A program made the position numbers and the translations under genes. The notes beneath the pieces were generated by a model. The model ran no database searches and was not told where the DNA came from. It was given only the letters and a program-made list of their open reading frames with translations. From Flavobacterium circumlabens (lineage in GTDB: Bacteria; Bacteroidota; Bacteroidia; Flavobacteriales; Flavobacteriaceae): a stretch of 64,000 nucleotides of DNA. Shown one piece after another: positions 8,553 through 17,563 of the stretch; the stretch's first letter is position 1; every line of letters begins with the position of its first letter. The stretch spans positions 1,022,701 through 1,086,700 of the forward strand of contig NZ_SLWA01000001.1 of assembly GCF_004345565.1 (NCBI RefSeq), given 5' to 3'.

Positions 8553-9182
8553 TTAGGAATTCATCAACTCCTGAAAATAATCTACAAACTGACCCAGATG
8601 CAGACCGTCCATTAAACCATGATGCACATATACAGCCATCGAAATAGTTCTTTTTCCGGCTTCCGAAGTCATCATTTTTCCAAAAGAAACTTTAGGGCAG
8701 CTGTCAGGATACGTGAAACTGCGGGCATGCGTAAGCGATGTAAAATTTAACCACGGTATTGCCGAAAAATGAATGACATTGTCGTCTTTAAATTCCCGTG
8801 TGAAAAGCCCGGTTGTGTTTTGAATACGCTCGATTTCTTTTAAGGCAGTTTGTTCGAAAACCTTAAAATCAGGATTGTATTCGATTAGTGAAAATCCGAA
8901 AGTACCGTCTTCGCGGCCAATTGTGGCTGATGCATCAATACGATCGTTGATGTAAATCTGGTCTTCTGCAATTCGGTATCGGAAATTCTCAATCGCGTTT
9001 ACGGCAACCAACGTTTTGTGTAAATAATAAATAAAAAAGGAAGCATTGAGACTTTTTGCGGTCTGATAGGCTTTCGTGCAGTCAATCTCGACAGTGGCAC
9101 CAAAAAAAGGTTCTTCCATCTGTTTGAAATGGGCAAAATGCTCTCTTCTGTTCCAGTTTTCTAAATCTAAAAGTGTTTTCAT
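8553..9182 (-). CDS. Chloramphenicol acetyltransferase-like protein
   Basis: 209 residues, normal for the CAT (type A-like) fold, which transfers acetyl from acetyl-CoA. The catalytic motif VHHGLMDGLHLG with His187/His188 and Asp192 is intact, as is WLNFTSL near 144-150, whose Ser matches the oxyanion-stabilising Ser of classic CATs. The substrate-pocket region (IENFRYRI, DIN-type strands, FGFSLIEY) follows the family order. Its stop codon and the downstream reading direction show coupling: the HAD gene ends in TAATG, so translation can pass directly into this gene. Such chromosomal homologues are common in Flavobacteriia; whether it acts on chloramphenicol cannot be told from sequence. Confidence 0.82.
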   Translation of the reverse strand: MKTLLDLENWNRREHFAHFKQMEEPFFGATVEIDCTKAYQTAKSLNASFFIYYLHKTLVAVNAIENFRYRIAEDQIYINDRIDASATIGREDGTFGFSLIEYNPDFKVFEQTALKEIERIQNTTGLFTREFKDDNVIHFSAIPWLNFTSLTHARSFTYPDSCPKVSFGKMMTSEAGKRTISMAVYVHHGLMDGLHLGQFVDYFQELMNS

Positions 9183-9889
9183 TAGGCTAAATTATTAACC
9201 ACTTCCGTGATTTTTTCAAATGAACTAAAATGTTCGTGTTCTACTTTATGGCTGATTTTCTCGTGTTCCCAGGTAGTGTGAAACGGAATATGAACGGCAT
9301 AACCGCCAATTTCCAAAACCGGTAAAACATCCGATTTTAAGGAATTCCCGATCATCAGAAATTCCTGTGGCTGAATGTCTAAACGACCCAGTAACTTCTG
9401 GTAATCAATTTCCTGTTTGTCTGACATTACTTCGATATGATGAAAATAATGCCCTAGTCCGGAACGGTGCAATTTGCTGTGCTGGTCTTTTAAATCGCCT
9501 TTTGTAGCCACGACCAATTTGTATTTGCCGTGTAAAGCCTGCAGTGTTTCTTCGATTCCGTCAAGGAGTTCGATTGGTTTTTCGAGCAATTCTTTTCCGT
9601 ATTGAATGATTTTCTGAATCACTTCAACCGGAATGGTGTTGTTCGAAATGTTCATCGCCGCTTCAATCATCGATAAAATATAACCTTTGATTCCGTAACC
9701 GTACAAAGGCAAATTCTGAATTTCGATTTTAAACAGTTCCTGCGAAATGCCCTGATGCGAAAGATAATCTTCCATTAAGGCACAAAATTTATGTTCCGTT
9801 TCCTGAAAATAGGGTTCGTTTACAAACAAAGTGTCATCGGCATCGAAGGCGATTACTTTTAAATTTGGTATTTTGCTTTTATGTAACAT
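9182..9889 (-). CDS. HAD family phosphatase
   Basis: 235 residues with the four HAD motifs: DxDxT (Asp16-Ala-Asp18-Asp19-Thr20 in AFDADDTLF), a Thr/Ser-type motif II (VVATKGDL), a Lys in the middle, and GNSLKSD for motif IV. The insertion after motif I is helical, as in type I cap enzymes, so small phosphorylated metabolites such as nucleotides or sugar phosphates are likely substrates. It overlaps the next gene by one base (TAATG), indicating an operon with the CAT-like protein. Cytoplasmic. The substrate is not predictable. Confidence 0.85.
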   Translation of the reverse strand: MLHKSKIPNLKVIAFDADDTLFVNEPYFQETEHKFCALMEDYLSHQGISQELFKIEIQNLPLYGYGIKGYILSMIEAAMNISNNTIPVEVIQKIIQYGKELLEKPIELLDGIEETLQALHGKYKLVVATKGDLKDQHSKLHRSGLGHYFHHIEVMSDKQEIDYQKLLGRLDIQPQEFLMIGNSLKSDVLPVLEIGGYAVHIPFHTTWEHEKISHKVEHEHFSSFEKITEVVNNLA

Positions 9890-9961
9890 GATGTTTTTTG
9901 TTTCAGGTTTGAAGTTTTAGGTTTTTTTGCCACGAATTTCACGAATTTTCTCTAATTTTTT

Positions 9962-10080
9962 GCCACAGATTAGCGAGATTTTTGGGATTTAAAAAAATCT
10001 GCTCCATCTGCCAAATCTGCGAGAAAGCATTTTTAAAATTAATCTGCGTAAACCCGTTTAAACCCGCCTAATCCGCGAAC
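9962..10080. repeat. Dispersed intergenic repeat, copy 1
   Basis: The block 9962-10026 (GCCACAGATTAG..., AATCTGCTCCATCTG..., AATCTGCGAGAAA) matches 15639-15711 at most positions. It continues into AAACCCGTTTAAACCCG and TAATCCGCGAACC, words also seen at the right flank of the GxxExxY gene near 58267-58298. No coding sequence. Confidence 0.75.
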
Positions 10081-10092
10081 CAATTCCCAATC

Positions 10093-10980
10093 TTAATTCT
10101 TAGAAAAGAACCTGCCCAGAGAAATGGTCTTATCGTAAAACGTAATCCGGATTCCGAAAAGCAAAATGATTCCGCCGAAAACCATTTGTAAAGTTATTTG
10201 TTCTTCTAAAAACAACCAAGCTAATATCGAAGTAATTACAGCCTGACTCAATAAACTTAACGAAACTCTTGTGGCACGCATGTGTTGTGTGGCATAACTG
10301 ATCGAAAGCCAGGCACACAACTGGCAGATTATCGCCTGAAGTACAAACACAAACCAACCCGTATTGGAGAATCCCGTAAAAGATTCATCCAATGCATAGC
10401 AAATAATTCCTAAATAAGCGCTGGAAGCCAATAAACTAATGGTCATAAATGATAGAACATCAACATGGGAAAGTACATTTTTACTCACCAAAAGATAAAT
10501 CGAATACAGGATTCCGGACAAAACAGCAAACAGGAACGCCTGATCAAAATTTAATTCCAGAAAAAAACTAAAGCCAACTAAAGTCACCATTCCTAATAAA
10601 GAAACGATAGTTCCGATCCAGAAATTAGTTGCCGGTCTTACTTTCAAAAAGAAAAAAGAACCCAGCCCAACCCAAAGCGGAGAAAGGTTAGTTAACAAAG
10701 AAGCCTGAGTGGCACTTGAATCCTGAATGGCGATATTCCAAACCGCAACATCTGAGGCAAACAGAATTCCGCATAGTGCCGCTAAAAGTGTAAATTTTAA
10801 GGTTGGAAGTTTAAAGTTTTTAGTCAAAAGCACATACGGCAAAAGCAAAGTCACGGCAAAAAACATTCTGTAAAAAGCAGAAATCAATCCCGAAGCTAAA
10901 CGCAATTTGATCAATATCGGAAAAATCGAAATACAAAGTATGCCGCAGATTAAAGCTAATCTTGGTTTTGTGAGTTTCAT
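10093..10980 (-). CDS. EamA/DMT superfamily transporter
   Basis: 295 residues with ten hydrophobic segments arranged as two EamA halves (about residues 5-140 and 150-285), the standard drug/metabolite transporter plan. The first helix carries a Pro (ISIFPILIK), and the second half contains SLLSQAVITSILAWLFLEE, a typical EamA signature. These proteins export small metabolites such as amino acids or nucleosides across the inner membrane. It stands alone between a repeat-filled gap and the propeller lipoprotein. Substrate unknown. Confidence 0.88.
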   Translation of the reverse strand: MKLTKPRLALICGILCISIFPILIKLRLASGLISAFYRMFFAVTLLLPYVLLTKNFKLPTLKFTLLAALCGILFASDVAVWNIAIQDSSATQASLLTNLSPLWVGLGSFFFLKVRPATNFWIGTIVSLLGMVTLVGFSFFLELNFDQAFLFAVLSGILYSIYLLVSKNVLSHVDVLSFMTISLLASSAYLGIICYALDESFTGFSNTGWFVFVLQAIICQLCAWLSISYATQHMRATRVSLSLLSQAVITSILAWLFLEEQITLQMVFGGIILLFGIRITFYDKTISLGRFFSKN

Positions 10981-11051
10981 TATCTATGCGTTTTCAAAAT
11001 TTATGTATTAGTATTATTTCCAATAAAGTAATAGTTTTTTTATTGACCAGG

Positions 11052-12653
11052 TTAATTGATTTTCATTTTAAAGAAATAGGTCTGAGCAGGTTCTCCTACA
11101 GTATTTGGCTGATAAGTTTTGCATGTAATAATGGTATTATCATCAATAAATAAAGTTGACTTAGTGCTTTCATTTGATGGAAATGGGGGATAATTAAAAA
11201 CAACAGAAAGATTATTATAGTTGTAAATTTTATCCATATCAGACAAATAAAAGTTATTTGGGCTGCAAGCAATCATTTTGGTGTTAAATTCCCTTTTTAC
11301 ATTAAGATTAAGATCAAGTTGATATTTCTCCCAAAAAATGAAATTATAATCATCTGAAATGAAAAGAAAAGGATCTGGATAGACAACGCTATTTGGGAAT
11401 ATAGGATAATTGTTTTCGATTCTTAAATTTTGATTTATAAATGTATTGCAATAAATTACCCCCGCTGAAGTATTGCTTTCTCCCATGTAAAGTTTTCCGT
11501 TTTTGCTATTATATTCGATATCTCCATGTAAATACGCATTATAGCTCATGTTTATTGTCTCACCAGTCATTCCATTAATTGCCATAATTCCTGTTGATCC
11601 TGATGTAGGTGGAGTAATATGACAAAAAAGAATATTATTATTCCCTACTTCAATTTTATGAAACCCCCAATCATTAGTAGATGTTGTAAAGGTTTTTACT
11701 TCCATTGTAGCTAAATTTATCTTAGTTAACTTTTCAACATATTTTTGGGTTAGGTATAAGTATTGTCCATCGGGAGAAATGTCTAAATCAGAAAAGCGAT
11801 CACTCGTTAAAATATGAGATTCAATTTTGAAATTTTTAGTATCAATAATTAATATGCCATATTTGTCAGTTTCATCCCATTTACTGCGAGGTGCCACAAG
11901 TACATAGATCTTAGATCTTAAATTATCTTTAATCATTTTTGGAACAAAGTATGGGAATTCAATAAAGTTACCAGACATTTTCGAGACAATGTTACTGCCA
12001 AGAATTCTATCAGTTAAATCCGTTGTTTTGACTACAATTTGAAACTTTTGTTCTTTAACTAGTGATATGGTTTCTAAATATTCATATGTCAATATATTGA
12101 TATCAGTGATTTCAGCAATTGGTTTTGAGTTTTCACCATAGACAAGATAGGATATGAAGTTATTGCCTTCGTATTTTGACCAGTTCAATTTAATCGATCT
12201 TCCTGTATCACTTAATGCTTCTAATTTAATTACATTTGAAATTGTAATAGAATCTTTTTTAATTAAGCTATTATCAGCAGTGTATACTTCGAAAAAGATT
12301 TTATGAAATCCTTTACTCAAATTTATATTTATTACACTTTCTAAATTATCATCTGGTTTTCCTTCATAAAGTAGTCCATCTTTATCACTTTTCCATTTGA
12401 CATTTAGAGTGCCTTTGGAGGAATTATTAACTTCTGACAACTCTATTTTTGCTTTCAGTTTTTTTGAAACGGTCGGGTCTTCAAAAACCCCATGAACTCC
12501 ATTATTGTGAAAAGAGAAATCTCTGTCTTTTAAAGGTTGAATGATAGATGTTGTTAGACTGATAGTTGGTTTTTCAATTTCATTTTCAATATTATGATCA
12601 CTACTACAGTTATAGAAGGAAAATGATAAGAACAGAAGGAGTAATTTTTTCAT
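11052..12653 (-). CDS. Lipoprotein with Fn3-like and beta-propeller regions
   Basis: 533 residues from the ATG at 12653, which starts a lipoprotein leader (MKKLLLLFLSFSFYNC, then SSDHN). A longer in-frame extension of 41 codons exists but has no signal peptide, so it was rejected. An immunoglobulin/Fn3-like segment (VIKLEALSDTGRSIKLNW onward) is followed by a C-terminal half that reads as a propeller (KNFKIESHILTSDRFSDLDISPDGQYLYLTQK, typical of YVTN/WD-like blades). The residues after the Cys fit Bacteroidetes lipoproteins sent to the outer membrane or surface. Base composition is more A+T-rich than the neighbours, which may mark transfer. Binding partner unknown. Confidence 0.75.
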   Translation of the reverse strand: MKKLLLLFLSFSFYNCSSDHNIENEIEKPTISLTTSIIQPLKDRDFSFHNNGVHGVFEDPTVSKKLKAKIELSEVNNSSKGTLNVKWKSDKDGLLYEGKPDDNLESVININLSKGFHKIFFEVYTADNSLIKKDSITISNVIKLEALSDTGRSIKLNWSKYEGNNFISYLVYGENSKPIAEITDINILTYEYLETISLVKEQKFQIVVKTTDLTDRILGSNIVSKMSGNFIEFPYFVPKMIKDNLRSKIYVLVAPRSKWDETDKYGILIIDTKNFKIESHILTSDRFSDLDISPDGQYLYLTQKYVEKLTKINLATMEVKTFTTSTNDWGFHKIEVGNNNILFCHITPPTSGSTGIMAINGMTGETINMSYNAYLHGDIEYNSKNGKLYMGESNTSAGVIYCNTFINQNLRIENNYPIFPNSVVYPDPFLFISDDYNFIFWEKYQLDLNLNVKREFNTKMIACSPNNFYLSDMDKIYNYNNLSVVFNYPPFPSNESTKSTLFIDDNTIITCKTYQPNTVGEPAQTYFFKMKIN

Positions 12654-12823
12654 GTTTTTTGGTAAATGTTTTATTTTTTCAATAAAATAAAGAAAAGAAA
12701 TAAAGGTTCCCACTTTATTTATGGGAGTATTAAATCTGCTTTTGAGTGGTATCATGTATTCATGATTTTTGTACAAATATCATATTTTTTTAAAAATATT
12801 ATAAGATAATTTTTCCAAAAGCA

Positions 12824-12857
12824 AAACGCGTGAATCAATTAAGTGGTTCACGCGTTT
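12824..12857 (-). terminator. Terminator downstream of the 90-residue gene
   Basis: Perfect 11-bp stem: AAACGCGTGAA at 12824-12834 and TTCACGCGTTT at 12847-12857. On the minus strand it follows the stop codon at 12872 and runs into GCTTTTGGAAAAATT. Confidence 0.7.
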
Positions 12858-12871
12858 CGAATTGTTGTTTT

Positions 12872-13144
12872 TTAGGCGGTTAAACTTTTACAGGCCTTCT
12901 CGATTTGCTTGTCTGAAAACGGCTCGAGTGCTTTGGCGAGCATTTTACTGGTTTTAATGCAGTTCAGCATTTTGGCCCGCAGGTCATGGTTGTCGCCCAT
13001 TTCAGTTTCCAGTAGCGCCTCGAAAATTTCGGACAAATGTTCTGGTTGTTCTCTAAATTCTCCTTCAAACCAAAGGTTAGAAAGGAAATTGGCCACGGAT
13101 GGCATTACATCATGATGTGATGGTTTTTGATTTTCTTTTGTCAT
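12872..13144 (-). CDS. Small hypothetical protein behind a structured leader
   Basis: 90 residues, hydrophilic and helical, with no signal peptide (HHDVMPSVANFLSNLWFEGEF, EIFEALLETEMGDNHDLRAKMLNCIKTSKMLAKALEPF). A single Cys at about residue 67. I do not recognise the family. The ATG at 13144 lies only a few bases after the 3' side of the candidate structured RNA at 13308-13150, so the RNA may be either an independent transcript or the 5' leader of this gene. A strong terminator follows. The gene looks real because of clean start, terminator and amino acid composition. Confidence 0.65.
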   Translation of the reverse strand: MTKENQKPSHHDVMPSVANFLSNLWFEGEFREQPEHLSEIFEALLETEMGDNHDLRAKMLNCIKTSKMLAKALEPFSDKQIEKACKSLTA

Positions 13145-13149
13145 TTTCT

Positions 13150-13308
13150 GAAAATATTAAACGCACGAAACCCTCGTCTTCGGTTGTGACAAAACACTCC
13201 TAGGAGTGAGATTAGGGCTATCACTAGCACCAGCAACGTGAACGAGGGTTCGCTTATGTTAAACTTAAAGATAAGTTTTTCGGATTTCTCCTAGTAAAGT
13301 GTTTTGTC
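13150..13308 (-). ncRNA. Candidate structured RNA (possible 6S-type or leader RNA)
   Basis: Read on the minus strand, the predicted 5' end at 13308 begins GACAAAACACT, which pairs perfectly with AGTGTTTTGTC at 13198-13188. The helix continues after a small internal loop with CTAGGAG (13295-13289) and CTCCTAG (13201-13207 region on the plus strand), giving about 18 bp. Inside lie small hairpins (AACTTA/TAAGTT, GCTA/TAGC). A second helix of about 11 bp pairs CGAACCCTCGT (13252-13242) with ACGAGGGTTTCG (13177-13166) beyond the first helix, so the two interleave as a pseudoknot or are alternatives. A consensus promoter sits exactly upstream. Closing helix at the transcript start recalls 6S RNA; identity unproven. 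Confidence 0.6.
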
Positions 13309-13312
13309 GGTA

Positions 13313-13343
13313 CAAACTTACAAAATATAAACCCCACCCACAA
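13313..13343 (-). promoter_or_regulatory. Promoter of the structured RNA
   Basis: On the minus strand TTG (13343-13341), a 20-bp spacer and TAAGTTTG (13320-13313) form a full match to TTG-N19-21-TAnnTTTG. The expected start five bases on is G13308, the first base of the closing helix. Confidence 0.75.
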
Positions 13344-13414
13344 CAAAAACACAAGAATATTCTTTCATTTAAAATTATCAAATTATCACATTCTCAAATT
13401 TTCTAATTAAAAAC

Positions 13415-15472
13415 CTAGTTCACCGTTTCACCATTCGGTGCATCAGCATCCGGATTGATGAAAACCAGTTTTCCTTCGGCATTTGTCGTCATCAGGATCA
13501 TTCCCTGACTTTCTACACCACGTAAGGCTCTTGGCGCTAAGTTGGCGAGAACAGAAACACGTTTTCCGATGATTTCTTCCGGTGTAAAGCTTTCGGCAAT
13601 TCCCGAAACAATCGTACGAACGTCAATTCCGGTATCTACTTTCAGAACCAGCAGTTTGTTTGCTTTTGGCATTTTTTCTGCTTCCAGAATAGTTCCGACA
13701 CGAATGTCCATTTTAGCGAAATCTTCAAACTGAATTAATTCTTTTTGAGGTTCCACTTGTTTGTTTTCGGCAAGATTGGCCGTTTTTGTAGCTTCCAATT
13801 TGTCTATTTGTTTTTGTATTTCTTCGTCTTCGATTTTTGCGAAAAGTAATTCTGCTTCCCCAATTTGGTGACCTTCCGGAATTAATTCTGAATTTTCAGC
13901 AACATCATTCCATTTCAATTTTCCTTCGTTTTTAAGGATTCGGGATAATTTCGCAGCAGTAAAAGGTAAAAACGGTTCCGCCAATATGCTCAACGCAGCG
14001 GCAATTTGCAACGCCACATACATCTGCGTTTTTACTCGCTCCGGATTGTCTTTCATTACTTTCCAAGGCTCTTCGTCAGCTAGATATTTATTTCCTAAAC
14101 GGGCTACATTCATCAATTCGCCCAAAGCTTCACGGAATCTGTAACGCTCTACCGAACTTGAAATCACGGCCGGATATGCTTTCAATTCTGCCAAAGCAGC
14201 TTCGTCAACTTCCGAAAATTCATTTGGCGTCGGAATAAATCCGTCGTAATATTTGTTCGTCAACACCACCACACGGTTGATGAAGTTCCCAAAAATCGCT
14301 ACCAGTTCGTTGTTGTTTCTGGCCTGAAAATCTTTCCAGGTAAAATCGTTATCCTTAGTTTCCGGCGCGTTCGATGTTAATGCATAACGCAAAACGTCTT
14401 GTTTCTCCGGAAATTCTTCTAAATATTCGTGTAACCAGACCGCCCAGTTTTTAGAAGTCGAAAGTTTGTTTCCTTCCAGATTCAAAAACTCATTTGCTGG
14501 AACGTTGTCCGGCAAAATATAGCTTCCTTCGGCTTTTAGCATCGCCGGGAAAATAATACAGTGAAAAACAATATTGTCTTTCCCGATAAAGTGAACCAGT
14601 TTGGTGTCTTCGTCTTTCCAGTAAGGTTCCCAGTCTTTTCCTTCGCGTAAAGCCCATTCTTTTGTTGATGAAATGTACCCAATTGGCGCATCAAACCAAA
14701 CGTATAGTTTTTTTCCTTCGGCACCTTCTACCGGAACATCAATTCCCCAATCCAGGTCACGCGTTACGGCACGAGGCTCGAGTCCGCCGTCAACCCATGA
14801 TTTTACTTGCCCGTAAACATTCGGTTTCCAGTCGTTTTTATGTCCGACCAAAATCCATTCTGTTAAGAAATCAGTATATCGGTCTAAAGGTAAAAACCAG
14901 TGTTTTGTTGCTTTTAAAATTGGAGTTTCTCCGGTAATCGTCGATTTCGGGCTTATTAAATCCGTAGCATTTAGAGTCGATCCGCAATTTTCGCACTGAT
15001 CTCCATAAGCTCCGTCGTTACCACATCTTGGACAAGTTCCTACCACAAAACGATCTGCCAAAAATTGATTTGCTTTGGCATCGTACAATTGTTCCGTAAT
15101 TTCCTCAATAAAATCACCATTATCATACAGTTTTCTAAAAAATTCCTGAGCCGTATCATGATGAATTTTAGCCGAAGTTCTGGAATAATTATCAAACGAA
15201 ATTCCGAAATCAGCAAATGATTTTCTAATAATTCCGTCGTATTTATCAATAACTTCTTGTGGTGTAATTCCTTCTTTTTTGGCTTTCATCGAAATCGCAA
15301 CGCCATGTTCATCGCTTCCGCAAATAAATGCAACGTCTTTTCCCTGTAAACGTAAATATCTCGAATAAATATCTGCAGGCACGTAAACCCCCGCCAAATG
15401 GCCAATATGTATAGGTCCGTTGGTGTAAGGCAATGCTGCCGTAATAGTATATCTCTTTGGATTTTGTATCAT
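13415..15472 (-). CDS. metG: Methionyl-tRNA synthetase
   Basis: 685 residues. Charges tRNA-Met with methionine in the cytoplasm. Class I signatures: HIGH at 22-25 in PIHIGHLAG and a KMSKS-like KLSTS in [31 protein letters not shown] zinc knuckle sits in the connective domain, followed by the anticodon-binding helical region and a C-terminal tRNA-binding (EMAP/Trbp111) domain from about residue 578 ([19 protein letters not shown]), as in dimeric MetRS. No T-box or other leader signal is visible. A -7-like box (TATTTTTG, 15499-15492 on the minus strand) lies 20 bp upstream of the ATG. Confidence 0.97.
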   Translation of the reverse strand: MIQNPKRYTITAALPYTNGPIHIGHLAGVYVPADIYSRYLRLQGKDVAFICGSDEHGVAISMKAKKEGITPQEVIDKYDGIIRKSFADFGISFDNYSRTSAKIHHDTAQEFFRKLYDNGDFIEEITEQLYDAKANQFLADRFVVGTCPRCGNDGAYGDQCENCGSTLNATDLISPKSTITGETPILKATKHWFLPLDRYTDFLTEWILVGHKNDWKPNVYGQVKSWVDGGLEPRAVTRDLDWGIDVPVEGAEGKKLYVWFDAPIGYISSTKEWALREGKDWEPYWKDEDTKLVHFIGKDNIVFHCIIFPAMLKAEGSYILPDNVPANEFLNLEGNKLSTSKNWAVWLHEYLEEFPEKQDVLRYALTSNAPETKDNDFTWKDFQARNNNELVAIFGNFINRVVVLTNKYYDGFIPTPNEFSEVDEAALAELKAYPAVISSSVERYRFREALGELMNVARLGNKYLADEEPWKVMKDNPERVKTQMYVALQIAAALSILAEPFLPFTAAKLSRILKNEGKLKWNDVAENSELIPEGHQIGEAELLFAKIEDEEIQKQIDKLEATKTANLAENKQVEPQKELIQFEDFAKMDIRVGTILEAEKMPKANKLLVLKVDTGIDVRTIVSGIAESFTPEEIIGKRVSVLANLAPRALRGVESQGMILMTTNAEGKLVFINPDADAPNGETVN

Positions 15473-15898
15473 AACTCAATTTTATTGCCTGCAAAAATAA
15501 GCAATAGAATCGAGAATTTGTTATTTCACGGAGATTCACAAAGAAAAAGCGCGGAGATTCACGAAGTTTTTTTTAAGAAGGAGGAATTAATCACGTAATC
15601 CCGATAGCTATCCGCAGCAGAGCACAAAGTTTTATTTAGCCACAGATTACGAAGGATTAAAATGGATTTTTTCTAAATTAAATCTGCTCAATCTGCAGAA
15701 TCTGCGAGAAACAAAAGCTTAGTCAAATCTTTGCGGGTGCTTCGACTTCGCTCAGCCAGACAAACTTCACGAATCTCTGTGCTTTTTCTTTGTGTATCTC
15801 TGTGGTAAAACCCATAAAATAGAACGAGTTTAAACTAGCACTCCCATTAAAAACTTCAAAATATATTTTGCAACCTTTGCGTTGAAAAAAACAAAGCT
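15473..15898. repeat. Gene-free gap with dispersed repeats
   Basis: This 426-bp gap has no credible gene. It holds AGATTCACGAAG-type words, the second copy (15639-15711) of the block at 9962-10026, and GCTTCGACTTCGCTCAGCC at 15729-15747, a word that looks like another dispersed element. The last 60 bp should hold the promoter of the CDGSH gene. Confidence 0.65.
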
Positions 15899-16126
15899 AT
15901 GAGCAAGACAAAATTAATCATCAATAAAAACGGATCCATCAAAATTGAAGGTGATTTCGAAATAATGGATTCAGAAGGAACGGTTTACGGACTACAAGGC
16001 AGAAGTGCATTAGGCCTTTGCCGTTGCGGATTATCGGCCAACAAACCATTTTGTGACGGGGGACACCGTAATAATTTCGAGCACGATTCTATCGCATTCG
16101 ATTTACCGCCAATGAAAACGAACTAA
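15899..16126 (+). CDS. CDGSH iron-sulfur domain protein
   Basis: 75 residues. The C-terminal half carries the CDGSH signature CRCGLSANKPFCDGGHRN, giving three Cys and one His that ligate a redox-active, acid-labile [2Fe-2S] cluster. A short N-terminal beta region (KLIINKNGSIKIEGDFEIMD) precedes it, as in the single-motif bacterial proteins related to mitoNEET. No membrane segment, so cytoplasmic. It stands alone and ends at a weak hairpin (around 16145-16177). Electron or cluster transfer role inferred from the family. Confidence 0.92.
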   Translation: MSKTKLIINKNGSIKIEGDFEIMDSEGTVYGLQGRSALGLCRCGLSANKPFCDGGHRNNFEHDSIAFDLPPMKTN

Positions 16127-16145
16127 GAGACGTTTCTGAAATATC

Positions 16146-16178
16146 ATGAAAGCTGCATTTTTTAATGTGGCTTTTTTT
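16146..16178 (+). terminator. Probable terminator of the CDGSH gene
   Basis: AAAGCTGCATT and AATGTGGCTTTT form an imperfect stem followed by a run of T, 20-50 bp after the stop codon. Confidence 0.55.
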
Positions 16179-16268
16179 ATTCTCTTTTTTGAAATGATTA
16201 TTCAATAATAATAAGTTAATTCCTTAAAAAAGTATATTATATTTACGGAAATTTTTAAAATATAGGGA

Positions 16269-17405
16269 ATGAGAAAATTTACTATGCTATTATTGTTTTT
16301 AAGTTTTGTTTCGGTTCAGGGTCAGGCGCCAAGAGTCATTTCGAGTGACTGGATGGGTTTCAGCCAGACCATAGACATTCAGACTCCGGCCAAGAAAAAG
16401 TTTAAACTGATCGCTTCTGCAAAAGTAGAAACCGCAGAGCCTAAAGCATGGGCGGGAATCTGGGCAAGAGTGAATAATAAAAATGATGAAGTCGGTTTTT
16501 TTGATAATATGGGCGACAGGCCAATCAAATCAAAAGACTGGCAATCGTATACTGTTGAAGGAACAATTGATGAGAATAGTAAAACTTTGACTTTTGGAGG
16601 ATTAAGCTCATATAATGGAAAGTTTTATTTTGATAAATTTCAGTTATTTATTGAAAATGCAAAAGGTGTTTTTGAGCCGGTAACCCTTTTAAATTCAGGT
16701 TTTGAAACGCCTGTAAACAATGGAGATATCCCGAAATGGAATTTAGGAACCTCGAAAGCAAAATTGGTTAAGGTGAAGGAATATAAGGTTTCTTCCGATA
16801 AATCAGCCGCAGATGGAAAAAACGCATTAGTACTGGAAGGAACGGGTATCATAATAAAAGAAACCGGAAAAATAGGAAATGTTGAAGGCGCTTCACCAAA
16901 AATCGGCGACATGATTTCGATGCTGGAAGACCTTAAAGATCGTGTTGAAAGAGCCGTTAAAAACATGAATCAATATGAAATAGATTACCTGCACGATGAA
17001 CAGGCGAACCGAATTGGTGCCCTGGTGATGCATTTGGCTGCAGCCGAAAAATACTATCAGGTTTTTACTTTCGAAAACAGGGAATTTAATGAAGAAGAAA
17101 AGAAAATTTGGGAGGCCGCTTTAAACTTAGATCAGGGTGGACGAGATGAATTTAAAGGGCATGACATTCAGTATTATCTGGATATTTATAATGAAGTAAG
17201 GGCCAAAACGATTTCGGAATTAAAGAAAAGAGATGATGCCTGGTTTGCCGAAGTTCAGATGAAATACGACATCAGTAACCAATATTGCTGGTTTCACGTT
17301 ATGGAACATCAGTCGAGTCATTTGGGACAGATTTTGTTTTTGAAAAAACGAATTCCACCACAACAGCAACAAAAGCCAATAATAGACAAGGGGATAAAAC
17401 AATAA
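16269..17405 (+). CDS. Secreted DinB-fold protein with N-terminal beta-sandwich
   Basis: 378 residues. A signal peptide (MRKFTMLLLFLSFVSVQGQ) leads into a beta-rich domain of about 160 residues resembling carbohydrate-binding modules (WAGIWARVNN, SYTVEGTIDENSKTLTFGGL, FYFDKFQLFIEN). The C-terminal part is a DinB four-helix domain with the metal-binding His triad His255 (LVMHLAAAEKYY), His347 and His351 (HVMEHQSSHLG). DinB/YfiT proteins are usually cytoplasmic thiol or detoxification enzymes; an exported version with a binding-type module is unusual. It ends at a strong terminator and stands alone. Enzyme activity unknown. Confidence 0.82.
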   Translation: MRKFTMLLLFLSFVSVQGQAPRVISSDWMGFSQTIDIQTPAKKKFKLIASAKVETAEPKAWAGIWARVNNKNDEVGFFDNMGDRPIKSKDWQSYTVEGTIDENSKTLTFGGLSSYNGKFYFDKFQLFIENAKGVFEPVTLLNSGFETPVNNGDIPKWNLGTSKAKLVKVKEYKVSSDKSAADGKNALVLEGTGIIIKETGKIGNVEGASPKIGDMISMLEDLKDRVERAVKNMNQYEIDYLHDEQANRIGALVMHLAAAEKYYQVFTFENREFNEEEKKIWEAALNLDQGGRDEFKGHDIQYYLDIYNEVRAKTISELKKRDDAWFAEVQMKYDISNQYCWFHVMEHQSSHLGQILFLKKRIPPQQQQKPIIDKGIKQ

Positions 17406-17411
17406 AAACAG

Positions 17412-17441
17412 AAAGCTGCACTAAATGGTGCAGCTTTTTTT
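17412..17441 (+). terminator. Intrinsic terminator of the DinB gene
   Basis: Perfect 10-bp stem AAAGCTGCAC (17412-17421) / GTGCAGCTTT (17428-17437), 6-base loop, T run to 17441. Confidence 0.85.
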
Positions 17442-17563
17442 ATGCTGTGAAATGTTAAAAAAACAGCTATCAGGTAAATGATATTGAATTAATTATTTAA
17501 TTTTAAATCCTGTATTTTGAGACTATTTAATGTGGAATAAAAAACAATTTAATTGTGAGGTTT

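Noticed and set aside
13141..13290. Open frame on the minus strand inside the structured RNA, reading a hydrophobic stretch (TLLVLVIALISLLG) and ending in TGA that overlaps the next ATG
   Set aside because: It has no ATG, GTG or TTG start before the hydrophobic part and coincides with paired RNA segments, so coding is unlikely although the overlap is striking.
15729..15747. GCTTCGACTTCGCTCAGCC, considered as a hairpin or attachment site
   Set aside because: No matching partner was found in the window; recorded only as a probable dispersed repeat word.
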